From positions 3,006,501-3,070,500 of the forward strand of contig NC_007645.1 in assembly GCF_000012985.1 (NCBI RefSeq): a DNA stretch of 64,000 bases. Direction: 5' to 3'. The notes below the pieces were generated by a model. It did not search any database and had not been told where the DNA came from. It saw nothing but the letters and a program-made list of their open reading frames with translations. A program made the translations under genes and the position numbers. Of the stretch, positions 32,576 through 42,351 are shown piece after piece. This stretch comes from Hahella chejuensis KCTC 2396. Its GTDB lineage: Bacteria; Pseudomonadota; Gammaproteobacteria; Pseudomonadales; Oleiphilaceae. Within the stretch, counting starts at the first letter, position 1. Every line of letters begins with the position of its first letter.

Positions 32576-35500
32576 GAAATGATTCCTTCCAGCTCATCCA
32601 GGCTGATATCAGAATAGGTCAAATCCGAGGGGGTGACGGTCGTGTCCGCGCATCCCAGGCAGTGTTCAGCCAAGTGGGCCAGTTGCCCGCTCCAGCGGGT
32701 CAGCAGGGCGTCGGCGTCCAGCAGAGGCCGCGCCCGGTCGATGCAAAGTTGCAGGCGCAGGCGTCCGCCCAGAGCCATGGCGCTGATCTCCAGGGCGCAG
32801 GGACGCGGCGCGTCAGGATGCACGCAATCGCCGCTGGGTTCGTCGCTGAAACTCAGGCTGGCGTCAGCGAGAGGGGCGTCGAGTTGTCCCAGGTAATTGA
32901 AACTGATCTGCGGCTGCAGGTTGAAACGCAGCGCGGATCTGGCGGCGGCGTCGCCGAACTCCTGTAATAAGGCGTAGCCCGCGCCCTTGCGGGGAACGCG
33001 GCGCAGGCTCTCCTTCACCGACTTGATCTGATAAGCCAGGTTCCGGTCGGCGGGCAATGTCAGCGACAGCGGCCACAGGCTGGTGAACCAGCCGACGCAG
33101 CGGGACAGGTCGAGATTCGTCTCCAGCAGGTCGCGCCCGTGACTCTCCATCAACAGGCGCAGATTGACCTCGGTGTTGTCCGGCTGCGCCATGGCCCGGG
33201 CCAGGGCGGTGATCAGCAGGTCTTCCGGCGTGGTGTTGTAGGCGTGATTGGCGGCGCTCAGCAGCGCCTGGGTCAGCTCCGCGTCCAGCTCACGCGTCAG
33301 GGTCAGGGCGTCGCCGTAGCGACAGGGCTCGGCGTCGGCGGCGTCGAGGCTTTGGGTTTCCTCCTGCGCCGCCCAATAGGGAATGTCCGCCTGCAGTTCG
33401 CGACCGCCGCCGAAGCGGGCCAGTTGCGTCGCCCAGTGGGTGAATGCGGGCGCTTCCGGTAAGCGCACGGTCTGTCCGTCGCAAGCCTGGGCGTAACCTT
33501 GCAGCAGGTCATCCAGCAGAATGCGCCATGACACGCCGTCCACCGCCAGATGGTGCGCCGTCAGCAGCAGTCGGTCGCCGTCCGGGTGGCGCAACAGCGC
33601 GGCGGCGAACAGGCGTCCGTTTTCCGGGTCCATCGATGCGTGCAGCTGTTCGCCATGGTGGAGCAATGCAGAGGGGAGGTCTTTGCTGTCCCTGAGATCG
33701 ATTTCCCGTAGTCGCGCCCCCGGTGAATCCTCCAGTGGCATGGCCTCCTGCATCCAGCGGTTGTCGTCATCCCGCAAGAAGCGCAGACGCAGCGATTCAT
33801 GGGTGGCGTAAATCCCGTCCAGCGCCGCCTGTAGCGCAGAAGTGGACAAGGGTTGCTCGCTGCGCAGCAGAAGCGCGTGATTGAAGCGGCGCGGATTTTC
33901 GCCATGATCCCGGAAAAAGCGACTCTGCGCCGGCGTGAGGGGAACCGGCCCGGTCAGGGCCGCCCAATCCTGATCCTGGCGTTGCGCCACGGGTGCGACC
34001 CAGGGCGACAGCGCCGCGATGGTGGGATTGGCGAACAGGTCTTTGATGGCCATTTTCCAGCCTTCCCGATGCAGCCGGGAGGCCAGTTGGATGGCTTTGA
34101 TGGAGTCGCCCCCCAGGGCGAAATAGTTGTCGTTCACGCCGACCTGATCCCGTCCCAGGATGTCGCCCCACAGTCGCGCCAATAGCGTTTCCAGAGGGCT
34201 TTGCGGAGCGCTGAAGACGGTGGTCACGCCAAGGCGCTCGCCTCGTCCCAGCGACGCCAGCGCCTTGCGATCCAGCTTGCCGCTGACGCTCAGGGGCAGC
34301 GCGTCCAGGGTCACATAGCCGCTGGGAATCATGTAGTCCGGCAAACGCTTTTGCAAGAATTCTCTTAAAGTATCTGCGCTAATATCCTGTTTTAAAACAA
34401 TATAAGCGAACAGCTCCGCGTTGGCGATCCCGCTTCCAGAGGCGGGGGAGACCAGCAACGCCGCCGCCTGCTCCACGTCAGGATGGCTGCGCAGATGAGA
34501 CTCCACGTCCCCTAATTCGATACGATGGCCGCGCACTTTCACCTGATCGTCCATGCGTCCCAGGAACTCCAGTGCGCCGTCCAGGGTCCAGCGACCGAGG
34601 TCGCCGGTCTTGTAGAAGCGAACCGCACCGGAAGCGGAACAGGGAGAAGAGAGGAAGACGAACTTCTCTCCGTTCAGCTCCGGTCGGTTCAAATAACCAC
34701 GGCTGACCCCCGCGCCAGCCAGAACGATTTCACCCGGAACCCCCGCGGGGACCGGCGCGCCATGGCGGTCCAGCACCCAGGCGCGGGTGTTGCGCAGGGG
34801 CTGGCCGATGGGAACGTATGGCGATGGCGGCGGGCGCTTGCTGTCGACCGTGTAGGCGGTGGCGTCCACGCAACACTCGGTCGGTCCATACACGTTGATC
34901 AGGCGCACGGCGGGCAGCGCCTCGCCAAAAGCCTGCGCTAATGCGCTGGGCAGGGGTTCGCCGCCCACCAGCAGGGTGTCCAGCGCCAGTTCGTCGCTGC
35001 GCCGCGCCAGCTCCGGCAACCACAGCGCCAGCAGAGTGGGCGTACAGTCGCTGAGGGTAATGCGCTGCTGAATGAACAGGTCGGTGAGGCGGGCGGCGTC
35101 CTGCCGCGTATCCTGATCCACCACCAACAGGCGGTGTCCGTGCAGCAAGACGGGAAACAACTGCTGTACGCTGGCGTCGAACACGGCGTTGGCCAACAGC
35201 GCCACATTGATGGGGCGGCTGTAGCGGCGGTAGGCGATATCCCAGAGTGCGTCGTTCAGGTTGACCACGCTGCGATGCTCAATGGCCACGCCCTTGGGGA
35301 CGCCGGTGGAGCCGGAGGTGTAGATCACATAGGCGAGCTGGTCCGGACGCAGCATCCGTTGCAGCTCCAGTTCCGGCGCGGCTTCCAGATGCTGGGCCGC
35401 ATCCGGCAGCGCAAGGATGCGCACGGGCGCGCCGGCGTCGATGTCCCGCAGCGCCGCCAACGTGGCGTTGTCCGCTACGATGACGCGCAAGCCGCTGTCG

Positions 35501-37200
35501 ACGATTTGCTGGCGCAGGCGCGCTTCCGGCTGCGCGATGTCCAGAGGCAGATAGGCGCCGCCGGCGCTGAGTATTCCCAATATCCCCACCGCCAGGTTGA
35601 CGGAACGGCCGGTGCAGAGGCCGACAGGCTCGTCGTCGGAGACGTTCTGTTCAGCCAGACGGCGCGCGAGTCGGTTGGCGGCTTCGCGCAGGGCTTCATA
35701 ACTCAGTTGCGCGTCGCTGTCGCTGACCGCGATGCGTTGAGGCGAGGCCTGGGCCTGACGCAGGAAACGGTCAATCAGGGTGTCGCTGTCCGGCCGCCAG
35801 GATAGCCCCTCGCAAACGTCCCGCAGCAGCTCCAGACTGGCTTCGGAAAGCAGGGGGATGGCGGCGATCTTAACCTCGATATTGCTGCAGAAAGATTCGA
35901 TAATGGTTTGAAATATAAGTGGAATGGATTCCACGTAAGCGGGTTCGTAGCGGCTGCGGTTGTAGATCAGTTTGCCTTGCAGGCGCTCCCCGGGCATGAA
36001 TTGCAGGTCGAAGTCGTAGTGGGTTTTTTCGAAGCTGAACACGTCCTCCACGGCGAAACCCAGGTCGGTCTGTTCTGTGGCCTGTTTCACCATCGCATCC
36101 ACCGGGTAGTTCTCCACCGCCATCACCAGATTGAACAGTCCCTGGTCTTGCCCAGCGAAACCGGCGGCGGCCTGAATTTTGGCCAGGGGATAGTAGTGAT
36201 GGGGGGCGGACGCCAGATGGCGCTGCTGCAGCGTCTGCGCCAGTTGTAACAGGCTGCGCCCGGGATCGACGCGAATCCGGCAGGGGACGGTGTTGATGAA
36301 CGGCCCCACCATGTTCTCCACGCCCGCCAGATCCGCCGGCCGTCCGGACACCACGGTTCCGAAGGCCACGTCTTCCTGATCGCAGCAGCGCGCCAGCAGG
36401 GTAGCCACGGTGGCCTGCAATAAGGCGTTGAGGGTAATCCCATGTTGCGCGCACAGGTTTTGCAGGCGCTCGGTCTGGCCCCGGCTCAATTGAAAGCTCA
36501 GTTCGGCGTTTTCCGGCCGGGAATCGGGGCGGTATCTGCGAAACGGCGGCTCCGTCGGTTCCGTGAAGCCTTCCATGTAGGTTCGCCAGTAGTCCGCCGA
36601 GGCGGCTTGATCCTGAGCCGCCAGCCAGCGCACATAGCGGCTGAACGGCGGCGCCGGCGCGACGTTGAGCTGCGCCTCGGCGTCTTCGCCTTTACGCAGG
36701 CTGCGATAGGTGGCGAGCAGCTCGCTCAACAGCAGTCCGTAGGACCATCCGTCCAGCAGGATGTGATGGTGGCTCCAGACCACTTCCCACAGATCGTCCT
36801 CCAGACGCAGCAGGCTGATGCGCCACAACGGCCCCAGGCTCAGGTCGAAGCCCTGGCGGCGTTCGTTGTCGCGATAGTGGCGGCAGTAGGCGTCAGCGCG
36901 CAGGGAGTCAATGTGGCGCAGGTCCTGGCGTTCGAAGCTGGGCGCAAGCTGATGCAGCACGATCTGCAGGGGCTGGTCGCTTTGCTGGTGGGAAAACAGG
37001 GTGCGCAGTAGATCATGACGCTGCGCCAGCAGACGCCAGGCTTGCTCAAAGGCGTCAGCGTCCAGCTCACCGCGCAGCCGCCAGGCGGTCTGTTGGAAAT
37101 AGGCGCTGGATTCGGGCTCCAGCAGCGCGTGAAACAGCATGCCTTCCTGCACTGGCGTCAGGGGATAGATATTCTTGATGTCCTTTTTGGTAACTGTCAT
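32572..37200 (-). CDS. NRPS module, C(D-accepting)-A(Gln)-PCP-E
   Basis: 1542 residues. It opens with KKDIKNIYPLTPVQEGMLFH, a docking helix plus D-accepting condensation domain; active site HHHILLDGWS (about 147). Adenylation core YTSGSTGVPKG (about 627) with pocket code DAQDLGVVDK as aligned, the published glutamine code. PCP GGDSIKA (about 1030) is the form usually found before epimerases. Epimerase motifs: AHHLAVDGVSW (about 1217), MESHGRD, CVGWFTSLWP, FNYLGQLD, so it should be active and give D-Gln. The C-terminus TYSDISLDELEGIIS is a communication-mediating tail for the next protein. The ribosome site is AAGGA. The 258-base gap upstream holds repeat copy D and a strong hairpin. Confidence 0.94.
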   Translation of the reverse strand: MTVTKKDIKNIYPLTPVQEGMLFHALLEPESSAYFQQTAWRLRGELDADAFEQAWRLLAQRHDLLRTLFSHQQSDQPLQIVLHQLAPSFERQDLRHIDSLRADAYCRHYRDNERRQGFDLSLGPLWRISLLRLEDDLWEVVWSHHHILLDGWSYGLLLSELLATYRSLRKGEDAEAQLNVAPAPPFSRYVRWLAAQDQAASADYWRTYMEGFTEPTEPPFRRYRPDSRPENAELSFQLSRGQTERLQNLCAQHGITLNALLQATVATLLARCCDQEDVAFGTVVSGRPADLAGVENMVGPFINTVPCRIRVDPGRSLLQLAQTLQQRHLASAPHHYYPLAKIQAAAGFAGQDQGLFNLVMAVENYPVDAMVKQATEQTDLGFAVEDVFSFEKTHYDFDLQFMPGERLQGKLIYNRSRYEPAYVESIPLIFQTIIESFCSNIEVKIAAIPLLSEASLELLRDVCEGLSWRPDSDTLIDRFLRQAQASPQRIAVSDSDAQLSYEALREAANRLARRLAEQNVSDDEPVGLCTGRSVNLAVGILGILSAGGAYLPLDIAQPEARLRQQIVDSGLRVIVADNATLAALRDIDAGAPVRILALPDAAQHLEAAPELELQRMLRPDQLAYVIYTSGSTGVPKGVAIEHRSVVNLNDALWDIAYRRYSRPINVALLANAVFDASVQQLFPVLLHGHRLLVVDQDTRQDAARLTDLFIQQRITLSDCTPTLLALWLPELARRSDELALDTLLVGGEPLPSALAQAFGEALPAVRLINVYGPTECCVDATAYTVDSKRPPPSPYVPIGQPLRNTRAWVLDRHGAPVPAGVPGEIVLAGAGVSRGYLNRPELNGEKFVFLSSPCSASGAVRFYKTGDLGRWTLDGALEFLGRMDDQVKVRGHRIELGDVESHLRSHPDVEQAAALLVSPASGSGIANAELFAYIVLKQDISADTLREFLQKRLPDYMIPSGYVTLDALPLSVSGKLDRKALASLGRGERLGVTTVFSAPQSPLETLLARLWGDILGRDQVGVNDNYFALGGDSIKAIQLASRLHREGWKMAIKDLFANPTIAALSPWVAPVAQRQDQDWAALTGPVPLTPAQSRFFRDHGENPRRFNHALLLRSEQPLSTSALQAALDGIYATHESLRLRFLRDDDNRWMQEAMPLEDSPGARLREIDLRDSKDLPSALLHHGEQLHASMDPENGRLFAAALLRHPDGDRLLLTAHHLAVDGVSWRILLDDLLQGYAQACDGQTVRLPEAPAFTHWATQLARFGGGRELQADIPYWAAQEETQSLDAADAEPCRYGDALTLTRELDAELTQALLSAANHAYNTTPEDLLITALARAMAQPDNTEVNLRLLMESHGRDLLETNLDLSRCVGWFTSLWPLSLTLPADRNLAYQIKSVKESLRRVPRKGAGYALLQEFGDAAARSALRFNLQPQISFNYLGQLDAPLADASLSFSDEPSGDCVHPDAPRPCALEISAMALGGRLRLQLCIDRARPLLDADALLTRWSGQLAHLAEHCLGCADTTVTPSDLTYSDISLDELEGIIS

Positions 37201-37458
37201 GGTCCTTGTCCGATTCTTGTTGTTCAGGGACTTCTGGATCTGACGTCCCGCAGCGGCTCTGACTTTGGGCCCGCTGCGGGACGTTTTTCCGCACGTCTTC
37301 CCATACGGGCGGAACGGGTTATCAATCAGGCGGACAAATAGCGTCCTTCTCTTTGTCCGCCACGACAGGGCCTGCGCATGTCAGGCCCTGTCTCCCGCGG
37401 CTAGCCGCGCAGGCGCATTCATGCGCCTGATTACTAACATGGCAATGATATTGCCATG
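37201..37458. other. Structured spacer between two Gln modules
   Basis: The largest gap within the core NRPS genes. It contains a 13-bp-stem hairpin (37244-37283) and repeat copy D (37330-37465). No gene is visible. It may attenuate or separate transcripts in the middle of the assembly line. Confidence 0.6.
37244..37283 (+). terminator. Strong hairpin with plus-strand T-run
   Basis: CGTCCCGCAGCGG (37244-37256) pairs perfectly with CCGCTGCGGGACG (37271-37283), followed by TTTTT on the plus strand. The genes run on the minus strand, where no T-run follows, so it is not a standard terminator for them. It could stop antisense transcription or pause sense transcription. Confidence 0.55.
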
Positions 37459-37465
37459 TTAGTAA
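37330..37465 (+). repeat. Dispersed hairpin repeat, copy D (full, inside NRPS cluster)
   Basis: Arms seen: GCGGACAAATAG (37330-37341) with a changed partner at 37349-37360; GACAGGGCCTG/CAGGCCCTGTC (37364-37374/37382-37392); CGCGGCTAGCCGCG; CAGGCGCAT/ATGCGCCTG; and a final perfect 15-bp stem, TTACTAACATGGCAA (37431-37445) with 37451-37465. The last stem includes the stop codon of the NRPS gene ending at 37459. Compensatory changes in the arms relative to copy B suggest that the structure is maintained. Confidence 0.85.
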
Positions 37466-40400
37466 CTTAACCGGTCGATGAACTCGTCCAGTTCCTCCAG
37501 GTTGAAGCCGTCATAATCAATGTCCGCCGGCGTCAGCTCCGCATCGGACTTATCCGCCGCGTGACGAATGATGCGGCGCAGGTCGTCCATCAGCGCTTCC
37601 GCGAACGCCACCAGATCGCCAGCGCTGAAGGCGCCGGAGCCGCCAGTGATCCGCAATTGCAGGCAACCGTCCAGCACCAGCGCCACCACTTCCAGCGCCT
37701 GTAGATTGGGCGCCTGTGGGTCCCGGGTCGGTCCGACGTTTTCTTCCGCGAGCTGGAACAGCTCGCCGGCGAAGGTGCGGTCGAACTGGCCGAGATAGTT
37801 GAAAGCCACGCGGGGCAGGGGCGCGAAATTGAGGGCGCCGCCGCGGTCGCTGTCTTGCTGGTCGCGCATATAGCGCAGAATGCCGTAACCCGCGCCTTGC
37901 TGCGGCGCGCTGCGCAGGGTCTCCTTGACCACTTTGATCTGGCGGTCGACGTCATCATCGGCGCTTATCGCGAAGGCGAGCGGGTACAGGCTGGTGAACC
38001 AGCCCAGGGTGCGGGAGACGTCCAGGCCGATGCCCAGATCTTCGCGACCATGGCCTTCCAGCAACAACGACGGCGGCCCCAGCTCTTGCCGCATCAGGGT
38101 GCGCAGCAGAGCGGTGACCAGCAGTTCCTCGCCGCGGGTGCGATAGCTTTGGTTGGCGTCGCGCAGCCATTGCGCGGTGGCGGCTGCGTCCAGATGACTC
38201 TCCACGTAGTGACTGGCGCCGCTTTGGACTTGCATGCGGCTGGGATAGCTTTGCCCGGCGCGACGAGTTTCCTGCCGCCCCCAGTAATCCAGTTCTTTTT
38301 GCGAGAACACTGGCGCGCCGCTATTGACGGCCTGGGCCCATTGAGTGAAATCCGTCGCCGGAGCCAGCGTGATGTCCGCGCCGTTCAGGGCCTGCTGGTA
38401 AGCCTGAGTCAGATCTTCCAATAGAATGCGCCAGGACACGGCGTCCATGATCAAGTGATGGGCGACCAGAAACAGACGTTGCCCGCCATCGGGCAGGCGA
38501 TACAGAACCGCTTTGAAGAGGCCCCCTTGCTGCAGGTTGAAACCGGTTTGCCGGGTCGCCATGTCCGTTTCCATGTCGGTCTGGGGATTGTCGGCGGCAG
38601 GCAGGTCGATGACGTTCAACAGGCTGTCTGGATCGATCTCCACGCGCACCTGGCGCATACGATCGCGCACTGGTTGGAAGGCCAGCCGCAAGGCGCCATG
38701 CCAGCGCGCCAACGCCGTCAGACTGAAGCGCAACGGATCTGTTTGCAGCGCACGGGCGGGACGCAGCAGAACCGCCTGATTGTAATGGTCCCGGCGACCT
38801 TCGAAATGGGTGAAGAACCAGCGCTGGATCGCCGTCAACGGCGCTTCCGCCGGAGCTGTGTCGGGGGGTGTGGACGCCACCGTGGCCTGCAGGTGCGGCG
38901 CCAGTTCGGCGATGCTGCGGTGCTCGAAAATCTGCCTGACTTCCATGCGCCAGCCGATCTGACGCAGGCGCGCGGAGATCTGCAGCGCCTTGATAGAGTC
39001 GCCGCCCAGAGCGAAATAGTCATCCAGGGCGCTGATCTCGGCGACGTTCAGCACGCTGCGCCAGACTTCCGTCAATGCGGTTTCTCTGGCGCCGTTGGGC
39101 GCGCGGTGCGGACGCGCCTCCTGATTGACGACGACGGCGTCGCATCCCGGCAAGGCGCGGCGGTCGATCTTGTTGCTGGCGGTGAGCGGCATCTGCGCCA
39201 GAATCGACCAGCGCGTGGGAATCATGTAGTCCGGCGTGCGCTCCTGCAGAAAGTTGCGCAGCGCCTCCACTCCGGGGGCTTGCGCTTTATCGACCAGGGT
39301 GAGGTAGGCCGCCAGCTCATAGCGTCCCGTTTCGGTTTCCAGAGCGATCGCCGCCGCTTCCGCGATGGCGGGATGCTGGCGCAAATGAGACTCGATTTCT
39401 CCCGGCTCCACCCGGTGGCCGCGGATCTTTATCTGCTGATCCATGCGTCCGAGGTACTGGATGACGCCGTCCCGCAGCCAGCGTCCGCAATCGCCGGTGG
39501 CGTACAGGCGGCGTTTGGAAATCTCGGGATAGTAGGCGAACTTCTCCCGGGTGAGGGCGGAGCGGTTCAGGTAGCCGCGGCCGACCGGGTCGCCGCCGAT
39601 AAAAATCTGGCCGGGGACGCCCAGAGGGACGGGCCGGCGCAATGTATCCAAAATAAACACCTGGGCGTTGGGCAGAGGCCTTCCGATGGGAACAATGGGA
39701 AAGTAATAAGGGTTTTTCCGGGGAACCCGCAAGGCGGTGACGTCCACGGCGCATTCCGTGGGACCGTAAACATTGTAAAGCGCCGCCCTGGCGTTCTGCT
39801 GGTAAAACGCCTGCGCCAGTTTCCGGGACAGCGGCTCGCCGCCTGTCAGTAAGGCGTCCAGACCTAACCCGGGAGTCGCCGGCAGCCGCTCCGCCACCAT
39901 CATGGACAACAGGCTGGGGGTGCAGTCCGCCACCGCCACCTTGTGTTGCAGAAAGCATTGCGCCAGTTGCGTCGGCTGCAAACGCATTTCCGGGGCCGCC
40001 ACCAGCAATTGGTGTCCCAGCAGCAGGGCCGCAAAGATCTGTTGCACCGAGGCGTCGAAGATGGGGCTGGCCAGCAGCGCCACGCACACCGGCTCTTGAT
40101 AATCCTGATAAACCAGATCCCGCAGCCCTTCCACCAGATTCAGCACATTATGATGCTCCACCAGACTGCCCTTGGGCGCGCCGGTGGAGCCGGAGGTGTA
40201 AATAACGTACGCCAGCTGACTGCGTTGAATGGCGATTGCGGCGGCGGGAGCGGCCACCGGTTTGGCCAGCGCCTGTTCAATGCAGACCAGCTCGGCGGGA
40301 TAGGGGGCCACCGCTGAGCGGGCGGGGTCCAGGGTGGCCTGGTCGACCACAATCAGGGTCAGCCTGGCGTCGTTGATCTGGTGTTGCAGGCGGGCGCGGG

Positions 40401-42351
40401 GATGGGCGATGTCCATAGGCATATAGCCGGCCCCGCTTTTCAATATGCCCAGTATGCCGACGATCAGATTGACGCCGGGACGCACGCACAGTCCTACTGG
40501 CTGGTCAGGCAAGGCGCCCTGATGACGCAGGCGCGCCGCCAGAACTTCGCTGCGATGGTCCAGCTCGGCGTAACTCAGGGCGCCATCGTCGGCGATGACG
40601 GCGTTCTGTTGCGGGCGACGGGCGGCCTGCTGGCGGAAGCAGCTGACGATGTCGTCTCCCAGGATCAGCTCTTCAACCGGGCGCGCAACGGCGGATGGGG
40701 CGCTATGCCAGTGTGCGTTGAAGGCGCGCAACTGACGCAGGTCCCCGGCGTCGATCATGGTCAGCTGATCGAGTTCCGCCAGCGGCGCGGCGATTACGCT
40801 GTCCACCAGATTGGCGAAGTGCCGGGCCATGCGCTCGATAGTTCCAGGCTCAAACAGGTCCAGGCCGTATTCGAACTCGCATTGCAGCGCGCCGTCAGTC
40901 TCCGTGACCAGCAGCGACAAATCGAACTTGGCGCTGCCCCGGTTGACCGGCAGGGATTCTATGGTGAGGCGCGGCAGCCGCAGGCTTTCCATGGGAGCGC
41001 TTTGCAGCAGAAACATGACCTGGGCGATGGGTTCGTAGCCGGGACGGCGCTCCGGTTGCAGCGCCTCCACCAGTTTGTCGAAGGGCATTTCCTGGTGCGC
41101 GAAGGCGCCCAGGGTGGTTTCCCGTACTTGTTGCAATAATTCGATGTAGTTGGCGACGCCGCTGAGATCGACCCGCAGCGCCAGGGTGTTGACGAAGAAG
41201 CCCACCACGTTCTCCAGCTCGGGACGCTCCCGGTTGGCCACCTGGGTTCCCACCACCAGGTCACTGGCGCCGCTGTAGCGTTGCAGCAGTATGTTGAAGA
41301 TCGCCAGCAACGCCATGAACAGACTGCATCCCTGTCGCTTGGCGAGGGCCTGCAGGGCGTCGCCCCGGTCCGCGGACAGGGTGATGAAATGGCTGGCGCC
41401 GCGATAACTGCGCTGACGGGGGCGCGGATGATCAAACGGCAGATCGGGCGGTGGCGGCGGATTCTGCAAGCGCGGCAGCCAGTAATCGCGCAGACGGGGC
41501 AGCTCCGAAGATAAAAAACTTTGCTGTTGCCAGCAGGCGTAATCCGGATACTGGGTGGTCAACGGGGGCGGCTCCCCGGAACCGGCGTAAAGCGTCATCA
41601 GTTCACGGGTGAGAATGCCCTTGGACCAGCCGTCGGCGATGATGTGATGCAGGGTGAACAGCAGGACATGGCGCTGCGGCCCCAGCTTCAACAGGCGCGC
41701 CCGCACCAGAGGCGCGCGGCTCAGGTCGAAGGGCGCGATAGCCTCAGCGTCCGCTTGTTTTGCAGCGGCGCGCTCCGCCGCCCCCGGTTCCAGGCTGCTC
41801 AAGTCCTCTTCCGTCATCGCCAGCGTCGCCTGCTCCGCAATGTGCTGGCGGGGGCCGTCCGGGCCCTCGATGAAGCTGACGCGCAGGGCTTCATGGCGAT
41901 CCACAATGCGCTGCAGGCAACGGCGCATCAGGCTGACGTCGATGTCGCCGTCCAGACGCAAGGCTTCGGGAATATTGTAGGCGGCATCGCCAGGTATATT
42001 GCAGGCGGCGTCGCCAGGTATATTGCAGGCGGCGTCGCCGCCGGGGCCGTTGCGGGATTCCGCCATCGCCATCACGAACCACAGGCCCATCTGGTTCAGG
42101 GACAAGGGCGCGGTTCTGGCATAGGCCGGCGCGCGCGGCGGGATGCCCCGGCGCGGCGCCACCGCCTGCAGACGCGGCGGCGCCGGCTGTTTCGGCAGCA
42201 GGGGAAGAATGGTCTCCTTCATGGTTTTGAGACGGGCGACCAGTTCCGGCGTCATGGCGTTTTTCGGCGCCCGATAACGCAGCTGGCCGTTATCGTTCCA
42301 AAGCTGTACGCCGCTTTGTTCGACTTCCCGCAGAAAGGCGTACACTTCCAT
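37459..42351 (-). CDS. NRPS module, TubC-type docking-C-A(Gln)-PCP-E
   Basis: 1630 residues. Residues 1-55 (VYAFLREVEQSGVQLWNDNG...) form a TubC-type docking domain, expected to take the chain from the preceding PKS. C active site LHHIIADGWS (about 237). Adenylation core YTSGSTGAPKG (about 720), pocket code DAQDLGVVDK, the published glutamine code. PCP GGDSIKA (about 1117). Epimerase: AHHLIMDAVSW (about 1300), LEGHGRE, TLGWFTSLYP, FNYLGQF, so D-Gln is expected. The C-terminal tail DYDGFNLEELDEFIDRLSY is a communication-type docking end. Odd: near residues 102-126 the C domain has three copies of an 8-residue unit (GDAACNIP) from a 24-bp tandem repeat. Start and preceding stop overlap as TGATG. 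Confidence 0.94.
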   Translation of the reverse strand: MEVYAFLREVEQSGVQLWNDNGQLRYRAPKNAMTPELVARLKTMKETILPLLPKQPAPPRLQAVAPRRGIPPRAPAYARTAPLSLNQMGLWFVMAMAESRNGPGGDAACNIPGDAACNIPGDAAYNIPEALRLDGDIDVSLMRRCLQRIVDRHEALRVSFIEGPDGPRQHIAEQATLAMTEEDLSSLEPGAAERAAAKQADAEAIAPFDLSRAPLVRARLLKLGPQRHVLLFTLHHIIADGWSKGILTRELMTLYAGSGEPPPLTTQYPDYACWQQQSFLSSELPRLRDYWLPRLQNPPPPPDLPFDHPRPRQRSYRGASHFITLSADRGDALQALAKRQGCSLFMALLAIFNILLQRYSGASDLVVGTQVANRERPELENVVGFFVNTLALRVDLSGVANYIELLQQVRETTLGAFAHQEMPFDKLVEALQPERRPGYEPIAQVMFLLQSAPMESLRLPRLTIESLPVNRGSAKFDLSLLVTETDGALQCEFEYGLDLFEPGTIERMARHFANLVDSVIAAPLAELDQLTMIDAGDLRQLRAFNAHWHSAPSAVARPVEELILGDDIVSCFRQQAARRPQQNAVIADDGALSYAELDHRSEVLAARLRHQGALPDQPVGLCVRPGVNLIVGILGILKSGAGYMPMDIAHPRARLQHQINDARLTLIVVDQATLDPARSAVAPYPAELVCIEQALAKPVAAPAAAIAIQRSQLAYVIYTSGSTGAPKGSLVEHHNVLNLVEGLRDLVYQDYQEPVCVALLASPIFDASVQQIFAALLLGHQLLVAAPEMRLQPTQLAQCFLQHKVAVADCTPSLLSMMVAERLPATPGLGLDALLTGGEPLSRKLAQAFYQQNARAALYNVYGPTECAVDVTALRVPRKNPYYFPIVPIGRPLPNAQVFILDTLRRPVPLGVPGQIFIGGDPVGRGYLNRSALTREKFAYYPEISKRRLYATGDCGRWLRDGVIQYLGRMDQQIKIRGHRVEPGEIESHLRQHPAIAEAAAIALETETGRYELAAYLTLVDKAQAPGVEALRNFLQERTPDYMIPTRWSILAQMPLTASNKIDRRALPGCDAVVVNQEARPHRAPNGARETALTEVWRSVLNVAEISALDDYFALGGDSIKALQISARLRQIGWRMEVRQIFEHRSIAELAPHLQATVASTPPDTAPAEAPLTAIQRWFFTHFEGRRDHYNQAVLLRPARALQTDPLRFSLTALARWHGALRLAFQPVRDRMRQVRVEIDPDSLLNVIDLPAADNPQTDMETDMATRQTGFNLQQGGLFKAVLYRLPDGGQRLFLVAHHLIMDAVSWRILLEDLTQAYQQALNGADITLAPATDFTQWAQAVNSGAPVFSQKELDYWGRQETRRAGQSYPSRMQVQSGASHYVESHLDAAATAQWLRDANQSYRTRGEELLVTALLRTLMRQELGPPSLLLEGHGREDLGIGLDVSRTLGWFTSLYPLAFAISADDDVDRQIKVVKETLRSAPQQGAGYGILRYMRDQQDSDRGGALNFAPLPRVAFNYLGQFDRTFAGELFQLAEENVGPTRDPQAPNLQALEVVALVLDGCLQLRITGGSGAFSAGDLVAFAEALMDDLRRIIRHAADKSDAELTPADIDYDGFNLEELDEFIDRLSY
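41973..42044. repeat. 24-bp tandem repeat inside the C domain
   Basis: Three adjacent 24-base units (41973, 41997, 42021), nearly identical, keep the reading frame and encode AAYNIPGD/AACNIPGD-type octapeptides next to the conserved YNIP of the condensation domain. Other C domains in the cluster have a single such segment. Confidence 0.9.

Noticed and set aside
545-37465. CRISPR array made of the hairpin repeats
   Set aside because: Copies are kilobases apart, each has several different stems, and there are no regular spacers or cas genes.
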